DNA of 64,000 nucleotides from Trichopria drosophilae (lineage: Eukaryota > Arthropoda > Insecta > Hymenoptera > Diapriidae): NCBI GenBank assembly GCA_030407085.1, contig CM059582.1, forward strand, positions 161,812,001-161,876,000, given 5' to 3'. The notes under the pieces are model-generated. The model was not told the DNA's origin. It saw nothing but the letters and a program-made list of their open reading frames with translations, and made no database searches. This document shows, one piece after another, positions 1 through 12,443 of the stretch. Both the position numbers and the translations under genes were made by a program. The first letter of the stretch is position 1. Every line of letters begins with the position of its first letter.

Positions 1-127
1 AATAGTTTTTCTTGAAAACTATAGACTTCAGAAAAAATTTTCTAAGAATAAATATGTTTTAGAATGAGTCAAAAAATCATCTCAAATTTTTTCAGAATTT
101 ATTGTTAAATTTTTTATTTTTCGAAAA

Positions 128-422
128 TTCGAAAAATCGAAATTTTTAAAAAAGTCGCCCAAAAAATCTGAAAAAAATTGAAAGTATTCTTTGACCAATT
201 CGAAGACATTTTTGTTCTAAGGAAATTTGTTCTAAAGTCTACAGTTTTCGAGAAAAAAAATGACTAGTCTTGAAATCTAGAAAAGTTTAATAATTTTTTT
301 CTTGAAAACTGTAGACTTTAGAAAAAATGTCCTTAGAACAAAAATGTCTTCGAATTGGTCAAAGAATACTCTCAAATTTTTTCAGATTTTTTGGGCGACA
401 CTTTTAAAAATTTCGATTTTTT
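128..422. repeat. Imperfect palindrome (fold-back)
   Basis: The sequence from about 128 to 240 returns as its reverse complement at about 325-422. One arm carries gaccaattcgaagacatttt and the other aaaatgtcttcgaattggtc. The loop lies near 245-320. Bases 1-120 are a diverged copy of the same material, so the repeat probably extends past the window edge. No coding potential is seen. It is probably a MITE or part of a larger fold-back element. Confidence 0.75.
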
Positions 423-1530
423 GTGATCACCATGTTAGTTTTTAAATATTAAAAAATTTATCTTAATACTGTAACTATTGGGTCCACGTTTAATGAAGAA
501 ATTTGCTCACGACAAATACTCTTTCGATGAGAAAAAATGTTTTACAAAAAAAAACACTCGATTTTTCGCGTTATTTTGACATTTAAATCGACATATTTAA
601 TTATCTAATTAAGATAGCTCAATTTTGATAACAGCACTGAAAAGAGCGACCTCGTAAATAGTAAGACATGTATCTTTTAATTTATTTGAACTTGAATTTT
701 CATATGAAATTTTTCATTGAAATTTAAGTGAAAAAAGTGTCTTTGACGTTAATGGGTTAATAGTCACTATTTATATTTATTCTAAAAGTATATTTTTGGG
801 GCTTATTTATAAAACATGAATTGTTCATTTTTTGTATTTATAATGAGATATCGTTCCTGGAAGACCAAATGATAATTTGGGGTAAAGCGGCGAAATTTTT
901 TCCCGGATGTCTCTATTGCGTGATTATTTTTTAATTTAGAATTCCCTTTTGATGAATGCATTGAATAAAAGACGAAGTTAAAATATGTGATCCCGATATA
1001 AAACGAGTATTCAAAGCTTCCGAAGATGCAATTTCTTTTTTTACTGTTGTTGGAAACTTTGATATATCTGAAGAGGTTCATTCCACCAACGTGGCAATTT
1101 TATTTTTATTAAAACAAACAATAGTAACATAAAAGATTATGAATTGCACTTAATTTTATGATAGTCGTCTCAGAGACCTCTAAAAATAAGGATTCGCCAC
1201 TTCACGCCGGTATCACCGCTTCGCCCCGTGTTTTTTAAGTTTTTTTAATTGGTCATAGCTGGCCATCTGTAAAAGATATACCGTAATTAACATGCATGTA
1301 AATATTGACTATGAAATTACCTATCAAATGATACTTTGCATAATCGTACATACGAAATTCAAGGACAGTTATATGATACACGGAAAAAATCCTCGCCGCT
1401 TCGCCCGCCTTCCCCTATATGTGTATCTAAAAAGTGGAACATGGAAAATGGAATGGAATTAATTATAAGAGGATGATATAAAATATACGGATTTATAATA
1501 ATTGTTTACGTTTCGACCTCAGATCCGGGT
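423..1530. other. AT-rich stretch without a recognised gene
   Basis: No supportable coding region was found. The longest reading frame, on the minus strand at 803-1081, has no recognisable motif and the F/Y/N/K-rich composition expected of chance frames in AT-rich DNA. A sequence atacacggaaaaaa near 1376 resembles the terminus of the 49081-49714 element and may be a relic end. Confidence 0.6.
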
Positions 1531-1534
1531 TATC

Positions 1535-2765
1535 TGCAGCCATAGCTATCTTAACAAAATTAGGCTCCTTTTAAAGTCACTTTCAAGCTCTACAATTCAT
1601 CTCTGGAGGCTCTTTGATCTAAAATGAATATTTCTTTTGCTAAAGTCATAAAAAGGGTAAAAACTGCCAATTGTTGCGTTGGCCTGGGAACAAAGTTCCG
1701 AAAATCAAAACCCCCCCGAAAGGCAAAAATTTCGATATTGCGTGAGTTCAAGGTATTTTAATTTGCTTTCTTTTTGCCAAATTTTCAAAGACAAAGCGAA
1801 GACATTCACGCTGGATCCATGCTATATCGAAATTTTGGCTTTCGGGGTGTGTTGATTTTCAGAACTTTGTACCCCGGCCTTTGCGTTTCTTCCTGTTCAT
1901 CTCATTTCGATAAATAGCTAATGAAACAACACTATGGGGAAGTCGTAGGCTTTGAAACAATGAACAATTTAACCTCTTTTGTGAAAAATGCCACTTTTGT
2001 GAGAATAAGAGGTTCCTTTATAGGGCCCAACTTTCATGGAATCTCAGTGAATTAGGAGTTAAATTGTACGTTTTTTTCAAGGGCTACAATTTCCTTATAT
2101 AAGTATTTAATTCGGTATTTATCGAAAGAAAAATCACAAATATTCCCTACCGAAAAAATACTATAGAACACGATTCAGAAAATATATATTTTTGAAAACG
2201 TGCATTTACAAAGAAAAAACGTAGCTAAATAACTGGATATTAACGTAGAAATGTTGAGGACTTACAATTTTATTAAAAACTTCCTTCGAAACTTGAAGCA
2301 GTAAGTGTGAAACCCGTATAAAAAGACATCGTCCTAAATTTAACTGTGTATGGTTTTTGCACATTATATAGTTTTTGCACCATACAAAGTTAAATTTAGG
2401 ACGAGGTCTTTTTACACGGGATTCGCAATATTTCTTACTTTTTCTAGTTTTGACTGAAGATTTGAATGAAATATGCCTTCAACTTTTCTACAACGTAAAT
2501 ATTCAAGTATTTAGCTACTTTTTTTGTTAATCAATATAATTTTTATGGTGTTCTATATGTTTTCTAAATCGTGTTCTATAGTATTTTTTCGGCAGGTTTG
2601 ACATTTTTTACCCATTTTTATGTCTATAGGGAGAGTAATATTCATTTAAGTTCAAAGAACCTTGGAGATGAATTGTAGAGCAGGAATGTGACTTTAAAAT
2701 TTTTGTTAAGGTAACTTAAAAAAGGGCAAGTTATTGCAAAAAGAGTGATTTTTGTCTAAAGTTCA
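1535..2765. repeat. Large fold-back containing two inner palindromes
   Basis: The outer arms (about 1550-1660 and 2630-2760) are inverted copies sharing gctctacaattcatctctgg / gagatgaattgtagagc. Between them lie two separate palindromes. One is at about 1672-1893, with arms around ttcggggtgtgttgatttt and its complement. The other is at about 2142-2592 and is centred near 2357, where aatttaggacgaggtctttt pairs with its inverse. The outer arms are homologous to the 26947-27796 element, so this is an older, more diverged relative. No protein-coding capacity is visible. Confidence 0.75.
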
Positions 2766-3538
2766 ATGGCGCGCCAACCAATTTGGTAAAGGATTTTTTT
2801 GCTTGAAATTTCATGTAAAATGCAAACCTACAATACGATCCGCGAGAGTCAGTTAATTTATATGAATTCCTGCAATTGAGAAGTACACTCGAATTATTTT
2901 TCAGAGATTCAGAATAAAATTCAGATATTCAAAAGTCAAAAGCTGATTTGTTTTCTGCCGATGTTCGTTTGCAGGGTCTAATGACTATTTCCTCCCATTG
3001 AACTGAAATTAATTGAAATGTCAAAAAGCCGAATTCAGGAACATAAATACGAATTCATGTCTATTCCTTAATAAAGTTGGAAATAGAAATTAATTCGTAA
3101 TCAGGATTCTGAATTTGGCTGAAATCTATAAATTCCTTTTAATTTATTGTGAATTGGGAACAATAAAACAAAACCAAGATTGTATAATTAGTGAAGACAG
3201 TTCCTTAGAATCTCATTAAGTAAAGCTTAAGCTTTTACAATTATTTTTTTAAATTAAACATTAAAATAAGTTTATAGGGCACTGTGGGAATGTGCGTAAA
3301 ATCTCAATTTATATATATAAAGTACTTATTAAAGAGACATTTTTATCTACTCGGAAATACTTCTTATCTCATCAGCACACAGCAATAATCAAGTTAGTCG
3401 TTCCCGAGGATATCGTGTACTGCGGACATATTGGAGAAAAGTATTTTATAATATTTAAACAAACTTTTATTATGGATAACGTTTTTGTAGAAAAAAAACC
3501 ATTGTTGTTTTTAAGCGAAATGAAATAAATAAAAATTA
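2766..3538. other. Unassigned AT-rich DNA with one small ORF
   Basis: A 78-codon frame lies on the plus strand (3292-3528). Its product has no motif I recognise and it begins at a non-ATG codon. Nothing supports expression. No other feature is seen. Confidence 0.4.
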
Positions 3539-3838
3539 TTTGTTAAACAACTTTTGTTAATGACTCAAATTTTCATCCTGTTGCCTTACCAAAAAGTTAT
3601 TCTTTATAGAAAAAGATTCTCTATAACTTCACCGAGTGATTTTTACATATTCTAAAGCTCACGCGAATCGTCTCTATGTATTTAAGAAAATAAAATTACT
3701 AATTTTAATTATTCGTAAAGATTTGCAAAAATTCATTAATTGAAGCTATTAAGAATCGTTTTCTTGAAAATATGAGGCACCATTGATTAAAATCCAATTA
3801 TCAAAATTTGAGTCATTATACAAAGTTGTTTAACAAAT
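3539..3838. mobile_element. Fold-back/MITE with about 35-bp terminal inverted repeats
   Basis: Left end ttgttaaacaacttttgtta is followed by atgactcaaattttca. The right end carries the inverse (aaaatttgagtcattat, then aaagttgtttaacaa). The internal 220 bp is AT-rich and non-coding. The class is undetermined because no clear target-site duplication was read. Confidence 0.7.
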
Positions 3839-5479
3839 TATTTTTGGACGATTCAATTTTTTTCGAGCGTAATAATGCTTTCTTTTTCAACAATATACCA
3901 ATAACAAAAACAAAATTCTTGGAAGTGTTATATCTTAAGATGATCAGATTCACTTTTGGGATATTTCCAAATACGATTGAAATCTTCAATAGGGCTACCA
4001 AAGCCGTTTGTCTTAGGATGTCTGACTGTACATTAGCCAGAATAGTATTATTCGGACTTAATGAACTTCTGAGTTTGATTTCTTCCGATGCTGACTCCGC
4101 GAACTTGATCAGTAAGTTGAAATCGATCTCGACCGTTTGAAAAAATGTCGGTTAGATTGAATTATTCGTGTTCAGTTATAACAGATTTGCCGTCTTAAGC
4201 CAGCAAACGAAAATCAAGAAACACTTGATATCACTTGAGTGATCAATGTTTAAATTCAAATTCTGAAACTTCTTCAATCAGAATGGTTAACGAAACTTAA
4301 TATACGTTGAATTTATCTGCATACGTCTCAACAAAATTTAAGTCGATAATGTTTCATTTTTGTTAATTCCTAGAATTGGAAATAATGAACGAATTATGTG
4401 AAGATTTATTGCATATTTTAGTTAGACCATTTACATTTTTATCTTTTCTTGAATTTGAAGATTATCATTTCTGCAGTATACATCATTGCTCACATCTCAC
4501 CTCCGAAAGTTACCGACCATCTCTCTAAACTAATATCTCATCACATCATAAGATTGATTTTCTTCTTGCAAAATAATTATTTAAAGAAAAGCAGAGCGCT
4601 GTGAAGCGGTGCAAGCGGCGCGATGCTGAAAATTATTGCATCGCTGCGGGACGAATGCTTAAAAGATTCGTAACTTTTTAACAGTTCAGTATTTTGACTT
4701 TAAACTTTCCAAAAAACTTATTTACACCTTTCTGAATAACTTTCTCACTGGAAGTATTTAGTTGCTGAAAATTCGCTCGACTTCCAAACCTTACAAACTA
4801 TTAATGCACGATTTTCGTATAGCCGTAAATAAACATTTTTATCTTTTCTTTGTAAACATTATTTATTTTTTTAAACATCACTGACAGTTTTTAAACATTA
4901 TAAGGTATATCCCCTGAAAAATTCGTTAAAAATTTCGAACAACTGATTTAATTACAGCGAGTTGAACACAAAAATCTCGGGTAAATTTAAATTTAAAAAT
5001 AATCCGTTTTTTCTGTATATTTAGAAAACGGAACAAGTTAGAAAATTTTGCTTATTACAAAAAAGTTGCGCAATGAACTTTTCTGCAATATGGCGTTTAA
5101 AAAACATTGAATTTCGAAACTTTACAAATAACAGGCCAGGGGCCGTCTCCGCGGCTCGAAAAAAGATTATAATCCCTTTTCATTTCCGGGCCTTCATATT
5201 GGTCTGAAATTCGCTGGATTTTTTCATATGTAGTTATAGTCCGAACCACATAACCCCGCCCTTTATTTACCATTTTAAGGTGAAAAGGGGGCACAACAAT
5301 TTAAAATACCGCCATTTTCTCTTGTTTTCAAATTTATTTATTCTGCTTCAGACCACAGCTACTGATATATATATATATATTTTAAGAATTTCTTTGGATA
5401 GTTTGTTTCAGATTCAGGCCGCCAATTTGTCGCCGTCAAGGGTGGAATAAATAAAAAAAAAATTTGTAAACTGCAATGT
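3839..5479. other. Unassigned region with a 110-codon ORF
   Basis: The plus-strand frame 3808-4140 could encode 110 aa. Its second half has a less AT-driven composition, with NRATKAVCLRMSDCTLARI near the middle. It resembles no family I can name, and it starts inside the right arm of the preceding fold-back, which argues for chance or a decayed exon. A short (TA)n run lies at about 5365-5380. Nothing else is supported. Confidence 0.35.
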
Positions 5480-5736
5480 GTGTGTTAATTGATTTGAAAA
5501 TCAAAAAGTATAAGGAATCGATATTTTGCATTCTGCATCTTTCTAGTGGTGTACTGATTATTCTAGATTCTTATTCGAACTCATACTATACATATTTTAT
5601 AAAACTTATAATTCAAGAATTGAATTCATTGGATCTTATACGATACCGTATTCATCGCATTACAAAAAATGTTTTGTTGCGGCATAGAATTCTGTTAATT
5701 TAATCGAAGAATTTTCGAAAAAATGTTGTTTTCTAG
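5480..5736 (+). mobile_element. Left part of a hAT-like fold-back copy split by a later insertion
   Basis: This stretch is the inverse of sequence at about 25960-26100 (shared blocks include atcgatattttgcattctgc and tcttatacgataccgtatt). It ends in ttgttttctag. The homologous sequence resumes at 7295 with ttttgagtttaaatc. The uninterrupted version, ttttctagttttgagttt, is present at about 26211. The element at 5737-7294 therefore interrupted an older repeat. Confidence 0.75.
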
Positions 5737-7294
5737 TTACTTCGACCCAGACCAAGTCTGGACGAAGTATTGAATTTGGTCACATCGGGCATAAGAATTA
5801 CCATATAGTTTTTCATCAAATGTCGACGTTTCAGACCCTAAGGAACCCAAATCAACAATAAAAAAATTTGTGTCCGTGATCTTGTACGTCCGTACGTCCC
5901 GTTTTTTTTGTCTCGCGATAACTCGCGAACGGATAAGGGTATTGACATAAATTTGTTTAAAATACGCGTCTTGGCATAACTTAGATCTGATTAGATTTTG
6001 GCGCAGATCCATCCGTCCATTACTAAAAAACATTAGCCCTAATTAAGTTTCTTCGTAGTTTTTTGCATTTATTTTGAAAAATACAAATTTTATTTAAAAA
6101 TGTTTCAAACAAAAAAGATAGAGCATGAAATTCTCTACAAAAAAGTTTTTATGCATTTTCTTCCTAAAGTCAACGATAATGCCATAAAAACTGGTTTAAA
6201 ATGTTTATGACTATTGTCTGAAAAAGTATTGAATTTATCTCGGCAAAATAATGACCCTATAGTTTTTCATCAAATTTCGACGTTTCGACCCCCTACCCCC
6301 TCGGGCTCGGTGATGACCTACGGGCGCATAAGTTCTTTTACGCCCTTGATACGAAAATAACTATTTCGATATATCTAAAAGATGTTTTATAGATATCTAA
6401 AAGATATCCGTCAGAGATCTTTTCGACACTTTCAAGGTACACTGAAAAAAGTGTATTTTATCAGTTACTATCCGTTGGCTTTTAAAAAGTGTATTGTAGC
6501 CATTAAAAGAAATATTATAACTAGTAAAATCCTCCGTGGTTCAGCATTTGTTTTTGACAGGTTATACGAAACTATAATAAACTCTCCTATTTTAAAAGAA
6601 TGTTTTATTATGACTAAAAGAAGGCATTTTTAATATTTTAATTTGCTAGATCAATTTCCATAAACAAAAATTGCTTTTAGTTAAAGAGAAAAGGCTAAAA
6701 TAAACTGACATATCGGTTAGAATAATATAAAATCTTCGTATTTTAATAGGTAGTAGAAAGATTTCAATCCCCTATGCGTAAAATACTATATTTTACGGGG
6801 CATAAGAATTTTAATACTGGGTAAAAAACACTTTTCTCAGTGTATCTTCGACGAATTATATGTATATATAAGATCATAATGATACAGACAGCAATTAATA
6901 AAACACAGTAAACCTGTAATATGCATCGAATATTCTATTACTATACAAGTGCATGACGTAAATGTTTTACAACTTTTTTTTAGTAATACTTTGGGTGGCC
7001 TGTTGTCGGGGTCGAAGTTTGGAAAATGCTCATTTTCAATTTTACGTCGGCTCAGGCCATAGGTCATAGTTGTTAATCATTTTCAATTTTCATACATATA
7101 AGAAACACAATATTGTTGTAACATATCTATCGAAGCCACTTGGCCCTAAATATGATTGGACCCCCAAATATCAATATAATTTTCTAATATAATTGAAAGC
7201 TGTTAGTACACAAACGAATATTAAGGAATAGTCGACTCTACTGGGTCGAAGTTTCTGAGCGAGCGAAGCGAGCGAGGCACCACACCAACACTAG
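5737..7294 (+). mobile_element. Hairpin-ended element, copy A (Helitron/Helentron-like candidate)
   Basis: The copy runs from ttacttcgacccagaccaag to a terminal ctag. Near the first end is a short hairpin (ccagaccaagtctgg). About 40 bp inside the other end is ctgggtcgaagt, which inverts the beginning and is followed by gagcgagcgaagcgagcgag. Comparison with the empty site (ttttctag^ttttgag) shows no target-site duplication. Helentron-type non-autonomous elements have no TSD, subterminal inverted repeats and a CTRR-like end, which fits. No Rep or helicase is encoded. The copy is 1558 bp and includes a 403-bp MITE at 6440-6842. The minus frame 5737-6033 is open for 98 codons and is also open in the copy at 56022-57175. 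Confidence 0.65.
6440..6842. mobile_element. TA-flanked MITE, 403 bp, nested in copy A
   Basis: It begins cactgaaaaaagtgtatttt and ends aaaaacacttttctcagtg, and each side has TA. The related copy near 58815 has the uninterrupted site (its complement reads actttcaagatatctttgac), so the insertion and TA duplication are seen directly. This pattern is typical of Tc1/mariner-superfamily MITEs. No transposase is encoded. Confidence 0.85.
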
Positions 7295-8240
7295 TTTTGA
7301 GTTTAAATCATTCGATAATCCAAAGTAATCTATCTTTGAGGTTATGTGCGTTTATGTAGGTATCTCGAAATGTGCTCTAAAAGAAGTTAGATGTCCTACT
7401 TTCTGAGGGTTTTCTAACTATGATGTCATTATATGATCTTTATGAACTCACATTCCGAAACCCTGGCTTCTTTTGGAGCACGTTCTGAACTCTTTTCTAT
7501 TTTGCTGTTTGGAATTCGTTGAAAGAGCGGAAAAGAAACGGATTTGTTTCGTACTAAATCGTACCTACAGTTTTTTCGTATACTCTTTGGTTTCTTGGGA
7601 AGAGCGCTTTCATCCATTACTGTAAAAAAAATAAATGTTGAAAAAACACGCAAAAGTGGTGATAACTCCCCTTAACATAAATAAAATATCGTGCATGGCG
7701 AGAACCACCGTCGGGTGTTTTATTTTGATATTTATTTAATTAGATTGAACATTCAAATTCCTTATGGATTCCAAACTATTGGCGGATATTTAAATAAAGT
7801 ATTTCATACTGAACAAGTAAACGACCAATTAAATGCAATGGATTTTAAATATTGAAGAACTTTTTATTTAAATTTTAAGAATTCATAAAATATTCAAATA
7901 GATTGGCGGCTATTTTCTTGGGAGGATCTTTGAAAGAGATCCAAAACTGAAGTTTGAACTGTAATAGATTAAAATTCATTGGGGATTCAACTTGATTGAA
8001 AACCCTTGATTAAAGCACTCCTGTATAAATCATTTTTATTAATTTTCAGTCCATTTCCATGGAATAGCTTTAAATTCTGTCAATTTCGAAGAATTAATTA
8101 TATCGTTTTCCGCATTTCATAATCCTCGAAGAAATGTTTTGTTTTAGAGTTTCGAGTTCAAATCATTCGATAATTCAGAGTTGTTGAATCATGTTGGACT
8201 CGCATTTAAGATCTCATTTAGAGTGCTTATATGAGTATTT
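7295..8240 (+). mobile_element. Fragments of the hAT-like fold-back family
   Basis: 7295-7640 continues the repeat interrupted at 5736. It shares taaatcattcgataatccaa and tttgaggttatgtgcgttta with 26220-26275 and a downstream block (tcgtatactctttggtttct) with 26370-26395. 8047-8165 carries a second, more diverged fragment (atagctttaaattctgtcaa, gaagaattaattatatcgtt). The sequence between them is AT-rich with no gene. Confidence 0.65.
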
Positions 8241-9266
8241 GTGAGCATGGTGTAATTTGAACCTCCGGCGATCAAACGGACATACGCGCGGATTCGGCCG
8301 GAAAACTTTTGTCCAATGGTCGATTTTTAAAATATTTCAAATTTAAATTTTATTGCTTCATATATGCAGAATTTCCTTTGAAAAAAATGTATAGGGTTTT
8401 TACTTTTCTTAATAAATACCAAGTTTTTGAAAAGTAACAATTTTCGATATTTTTTCACTTCAACTCAATTTTTTAAATTTCGGAATAAAACAAAATTGAG
8501 GTTATAGGGTAGACGTTTCCGAAAGTAAATAAAGGGAAACAAAGTTAATATGTTTATAAACAAAAAAGATATCCATTTTCCCAAGAAAATGTAAATTCTC
8601 GAAAACTTTAAGCGCTTCGTTTGACGAGCGAATTTCGAGCTACCCAAAATTTCAAGTGAGAAAGTTGTTCGTTAAGATACGAAGAAGTTTTTTGGAAAGT
8701 TTCATAAAAATCGGACTATTAGAAACCAAATTGTTGATGTATATATTTATTAAGGGAAAATATGGTATCGTGTGGGTTTTTTAGTCCTCTAATTATAAAT
8801 CTGTGTTAAGATAGGAACACAAACTTGTATTTCGCGGTATTACATCTCGCTAGTGTTTTTATTTATCTTATCTTAATTTTATCTATGGTTTTTATAAACT
8901 CTTATTCAAATGGTTGTCCTAAAGTGCTGGACCGATAAGGTAGGAATTTTCACTAAAAACCGTAAATAAAAAATGACTGAATCGATTTTTCAAAATTCAG
9001 GCTCTGTAAGGGCAATTCTAATTATTATACACGATATCCTAGAAAATGACAAAGAAATTAATTGAGAACTGACAGAGATTTTTCGGAAATAAGTTATTTT
9101 TATTCTAAAATTCCTAACTTACCGGTAAACCACTTTAGAACCCCCTTAAACGTAAAGGTTTTCTACAAATTTTATTTAATATTTTTCCGAATATAACTCA
9201 TCTATATTATAATGAAGCGTGCACAGTAAAAATGGTTGAAATAATATCACATTAAAAATCACTGTA
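8241..9266. other. Unassigned region with a half copy of the TTAA-type fold-back
   Basis: 8930-9150 resembles one arm of the palindromes at 29577-30345 and 32566-32960: aaggtaggaattttcactaa, then aaaaatgactgaatcgattt, ending cactttagaacccccttaa. The rest of the interval shows no coding or structural signal. Confidence 0.6.
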
Positions 9267-9497
9267 CAGTAGGACCTCTCTTATTCTAATTAGTAAAGTT
9301 TTTCAAGATGGCGCCACCTCTCTTATTCTAATTTTCCCCTTACCCCCACTTAGTTTGCTTGCGAGCTTGTGATTCGTGGACAATATTTTTCGTTGACTTT
9401 TCGTGTGTTAGTGGGAGAAGACTTGTGGGGGAACGATTAGAATAAGAGAGGCTGGACAATTAGAATAAGAGAGGTTCGAATAAGATAGGTCCTACTG
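9267..9497. mobile_element. Pogo-like MITE, 231 bp, TA target
   Basis: The terminal inverted repeat begins cagtaggacctctcttattc, and the inverse closes the element (gaataagataggtcctactg). TA flanks both sides. The CAGT terminus with TA target duplication is characteristic of pogo/Tigger-type elements. The interior has no ORF. A sister copy lies at 22387-22620. Confidence 0.88.
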
Positions 9498-9887
9498 TAT
9501 TATTTTATTATGAACGTCATTTTTTTACGTTAACAGATTTGCCATTATTAATGTTATCAAATTAAATATAAATATGTAATTAGTGATCTTAAATTTTCAT
9601 CCGACATAAAGTACCATTTATAATATAGACATTCTAATCACAGATTTGAAATCGAATCCATAGGCCCTAAATTTTTTAAAACTGAATTCCAAATAAAACT
9701 AGATACCTTCGACCCGGGTGCCTACAATTTTGGCTAAATTCGTATTGCCCTGACGAAAGGCTGATGCTCCCGGGAATATTCCCATTTTAAGACTGCCAGG
9801 AAAGAAGGCGGCAGAGGGTAGTTCTAGCATCGTTAGGTTCGAGTAGTTTCTATACATATATTGTAACAATATCTTGTTCCTTAAATA
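9498..9887. other. AT-rich spacer between two MITEs
   Basis: No gene or structured repeat was recognised. The 67-codon minus frame 9699-9902 runs into the neighbouring MITE end and is probably a chance frame. Confidence 0.5.
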
Positions 9888-10282
9888 GGGTGAATATGCC
9901 AATGAATGGACGGTTAACCATTTTTCACACTTTGATCGATTGTAACTTTTGAATTCTTTTATGAAAATTTAATTATGATACCACCATTAGAGTCGTTAGA
10001 CTCTGCTCTTTATGACCGTGTAGTTCAACCTTTGATTTTATTTAATTATTAACCTCGTCTTCATACGTTTGTAAAAAAATCCGCTAAACCCCAATGAATA
10101 GACGGGTTAAATCAAATGGGACGTTTACAAAATAATAAACACTGGAAGATCAATAGTACTGTAAATATTGTTTTGAATGTTCAAAGAACATAAAAATATG
10201 TATTTTGTTCCATGTTGTGCATCACACATTCATAAGAAATAGAAATGTGTAGAAAATCGTCCATTCATTGGCATATTCACTC
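9888..10282. mobile_element. TA-flanked MITE, 395 bp
   Basis: The ends are gggtgaatatgccaatgaat and its inverse (attcattggcatattcac plus tc), with TA on each side. A partial internal repeat of the terminus (ccaatgaatagacggg) lies near 10090. The element is non-coding. It abuts copy B of the hairpin-ended family. Confidence 0.82.
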
Positions 10283-10284
10283 TA

Positions 10285-11347
10285 TATTAAAATTGAAAAT
10301 GAGCATTTTCAAAACTTCGACCCCGAACGCAGGTCAGCCGAAGCACTGATAAATGAGCACGTCTTATTCACACTGATGCTTAAAAAAACGCGGTTTAGTC
10401 GAGTTTTTGACAGGTCGGGTTGCAGGAAATACATTTGTTTATATGTGGGATACTTCGGTTTCTGTTCATGCGATCCAGTACATTAATATGTTTTTCTTCA
10501 CGCCCTGGACGCGAAAGGTTTTGGCTCGATTGGTTATTTATAATTGAAAAACTTCCGAAATTGACAAGCTAGTTGCGTTTCGTCCTAGTTGCCCGATTCT
10601 ATAAACCGTTATTTACAATAACGTCAACAGTATGTTCGTTAATAACAATATCCTGAACCACGATCAGTTGAAGTTGTTGCTACCGGCGAAGTCCCGAACC
10701 CCCCTCCCCATGGCTACCCGACACCAACATTACAGTGAATATTTTTTTATGCCCCCCCCCCCCCCTGATACCCGCCTCACTCCCTGCTTCCTCTGTGTCT
10801 CTGTTTTTCATGTAATGTATATAATATACATACATATGCATTGTATATGTGTATGTACAATTTATGTTAATTTCATGTTAATTTGCTTTTTACGGCATTA
10901 TCGTTGATTTTACGAAGAAATGAATACAACCTTTTTTGTTGAGAATTCGATCTTCTATATTTTTTGTTTGAAACATTTTTTTGTACGATTTGTATTTTTT
11001 GTTAAAAAATGGAAAAAACGTGTTTTTTGAGCGTTTTTTTGTTAAACCTTCCCATAATCTAGTATGCATTGTCTCCAAAAACTAATCAGATCTAAGTTTG
11101 GCCAAGAGAAATCCAAATCCGTTTGTACTTTTTAAATTCGTCCTGCCAGTCGCGAGATATCGCGTATACAAAATTTTGCCCACGGACGGACGGACGTACA
11201 ACCAAACGGACATCAATTTTTTTATTGTTACTTTGGGTTCCTTACGGCCTGAATCGTCGACATTTGATGAAAAACTATAGGGTAATTTTTTGGCGGGAAC
11301 TAACCAAATTCAATACTTCGCCAGACCTATGGTCTGGGTCGAAGTAA
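10285..11347 (-). mobile_element. Hairpin-ended element, copy B (old, partial)
   Basis: Homology to the other copies is seen at 10290-10340 (gaaaatgagcattttcaaaa, cttcgaccccga), 10890-10990 (gcattatcgttgattttacg and a run of tttgtttgaaacattttttt) and 11040-11347. It closes with ccagacctatggtctgggtc and gaagtaa. The middle (10630-10870) is unrelated and includes a poly-C run near 10751-10765. The ctag end is missing. The copy is more diverged than A or C. Confidence 0.65.
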
Positions 11348-11383
11348 AAGATATAACAATATAAAATTTGTTAATTTTTTTTT

Positions 11384-12402
11384 AGCTGGGGTCTCTCAGG
11401 GTTCCCATCTTGGTCCTCTATTGTTTAGTCTTTTCATTAATGATCTACCTGACTGTTTTATATCAGCCAAATATCTCAGGTATGCGGATGACATTAAACT
11501 CTTTTACACTATTAAAAGTCCAATGGACGCATCGAAATTGCAAATGGACATTAATAATTTGTTTACGTAATCTCAAGAAAATTATCTACCCCTCAACTTA
11601 AACAAATTTCATGTAATTACCTTTTATAGGGGTAGATCTCATTTCATATATGATTATGTTCTAAATGATACTTCATTGACTTTAGTTGAATCCACGTTAG
11701 ATCTAGGTGTCCTCTTTGACAAAACACTGTCTTTTTCTGGACACATTAATTCAATTATTGTGCGAGCCCTACGTGTGTCTGGGTTTATAAAAAGGGTTAC
11801 ATTAGATTTTCATAAGCCTGAAACAATTGTATACTTGTATAAAACGCTTGTACCCATCCTAACATATGCGTCTGTTATCTGGTCGCCATTTACCCGAGCA
11901 ATGTTTGCCCAGCTTGAGGAGGTACAGCATAAAATATTAAGATATATTTGATATAAAACGAAAAATCCAATGCGTTTTGTTGATCATATTTAAATTTGAT
12001 GTCTTTGCGGCAACTTCATTCATTATACGATTATATATTTGCATTTAAAATCGCTCGTAATTGTTTTAACTGCACTAGTGTATTTGCATTATCTTCTCAT
12101 CGCGAGATACTGAACAACTTCCGAACTCTGCGTAATCTTTACGAAATACATAATTCTGCAAATTATGAATTTAATTCATCTGTCCATCGATTGCGACGCC
12201 TGTGGAATATTGTTCCACCGCATCTAAGAGAGTGTGAGTCTGTTAGTGCCTTTAAAGCACAAATTCGTGCTTTTGTTATGTGTACGTGATGCTAATTTAA
12301 TACTTTGTATAGTGTGCTGCTGTTTTACTTTGTATGTTTTTCGTTTTCTTTACCGACAATCGGTTATTTTATTTTGTTTTGTAAAAAGGGCCTCTGGCCC
12401 GT

Positions 12403-12442
<40 letters not shown>

Positions 12443-12443
12443 A
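11384..12443 (+). pseudogene. 5'-truncated non-LTR retrotransposon (reverse transcriptase fragment)
   Basis: The frame opens inside the reverse transcriptase domain. It reads GVSQGS then LGPLLFSLFINDLPD, and then YADD, the catalytic box, encoded at 11481-11492. After an in-frame stop near 11569 the C-terminal part continues: LDLGVLFDKTLSFSGHI, then YKTLVPILTYASVIWSP. More stops follow near 11949-11995, then a last segment containing RRLWNIVPPHLREC. It ends with a small hairpin (gggcctctggccc) and a (TAAA)n tail. The order of blocks matches jockey-like LINEs. At least three stops make it non-functional. The 5' truncation is typical of target-primed reverse transcription. Confidence 0.9.

Noticed and set aside
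3808..4140. 110-aa plus-strand ORF as a real gene
   Set aside because: It starts inside a fold-back arm, lacks an ATG at the given start, and resembles nothing I know.
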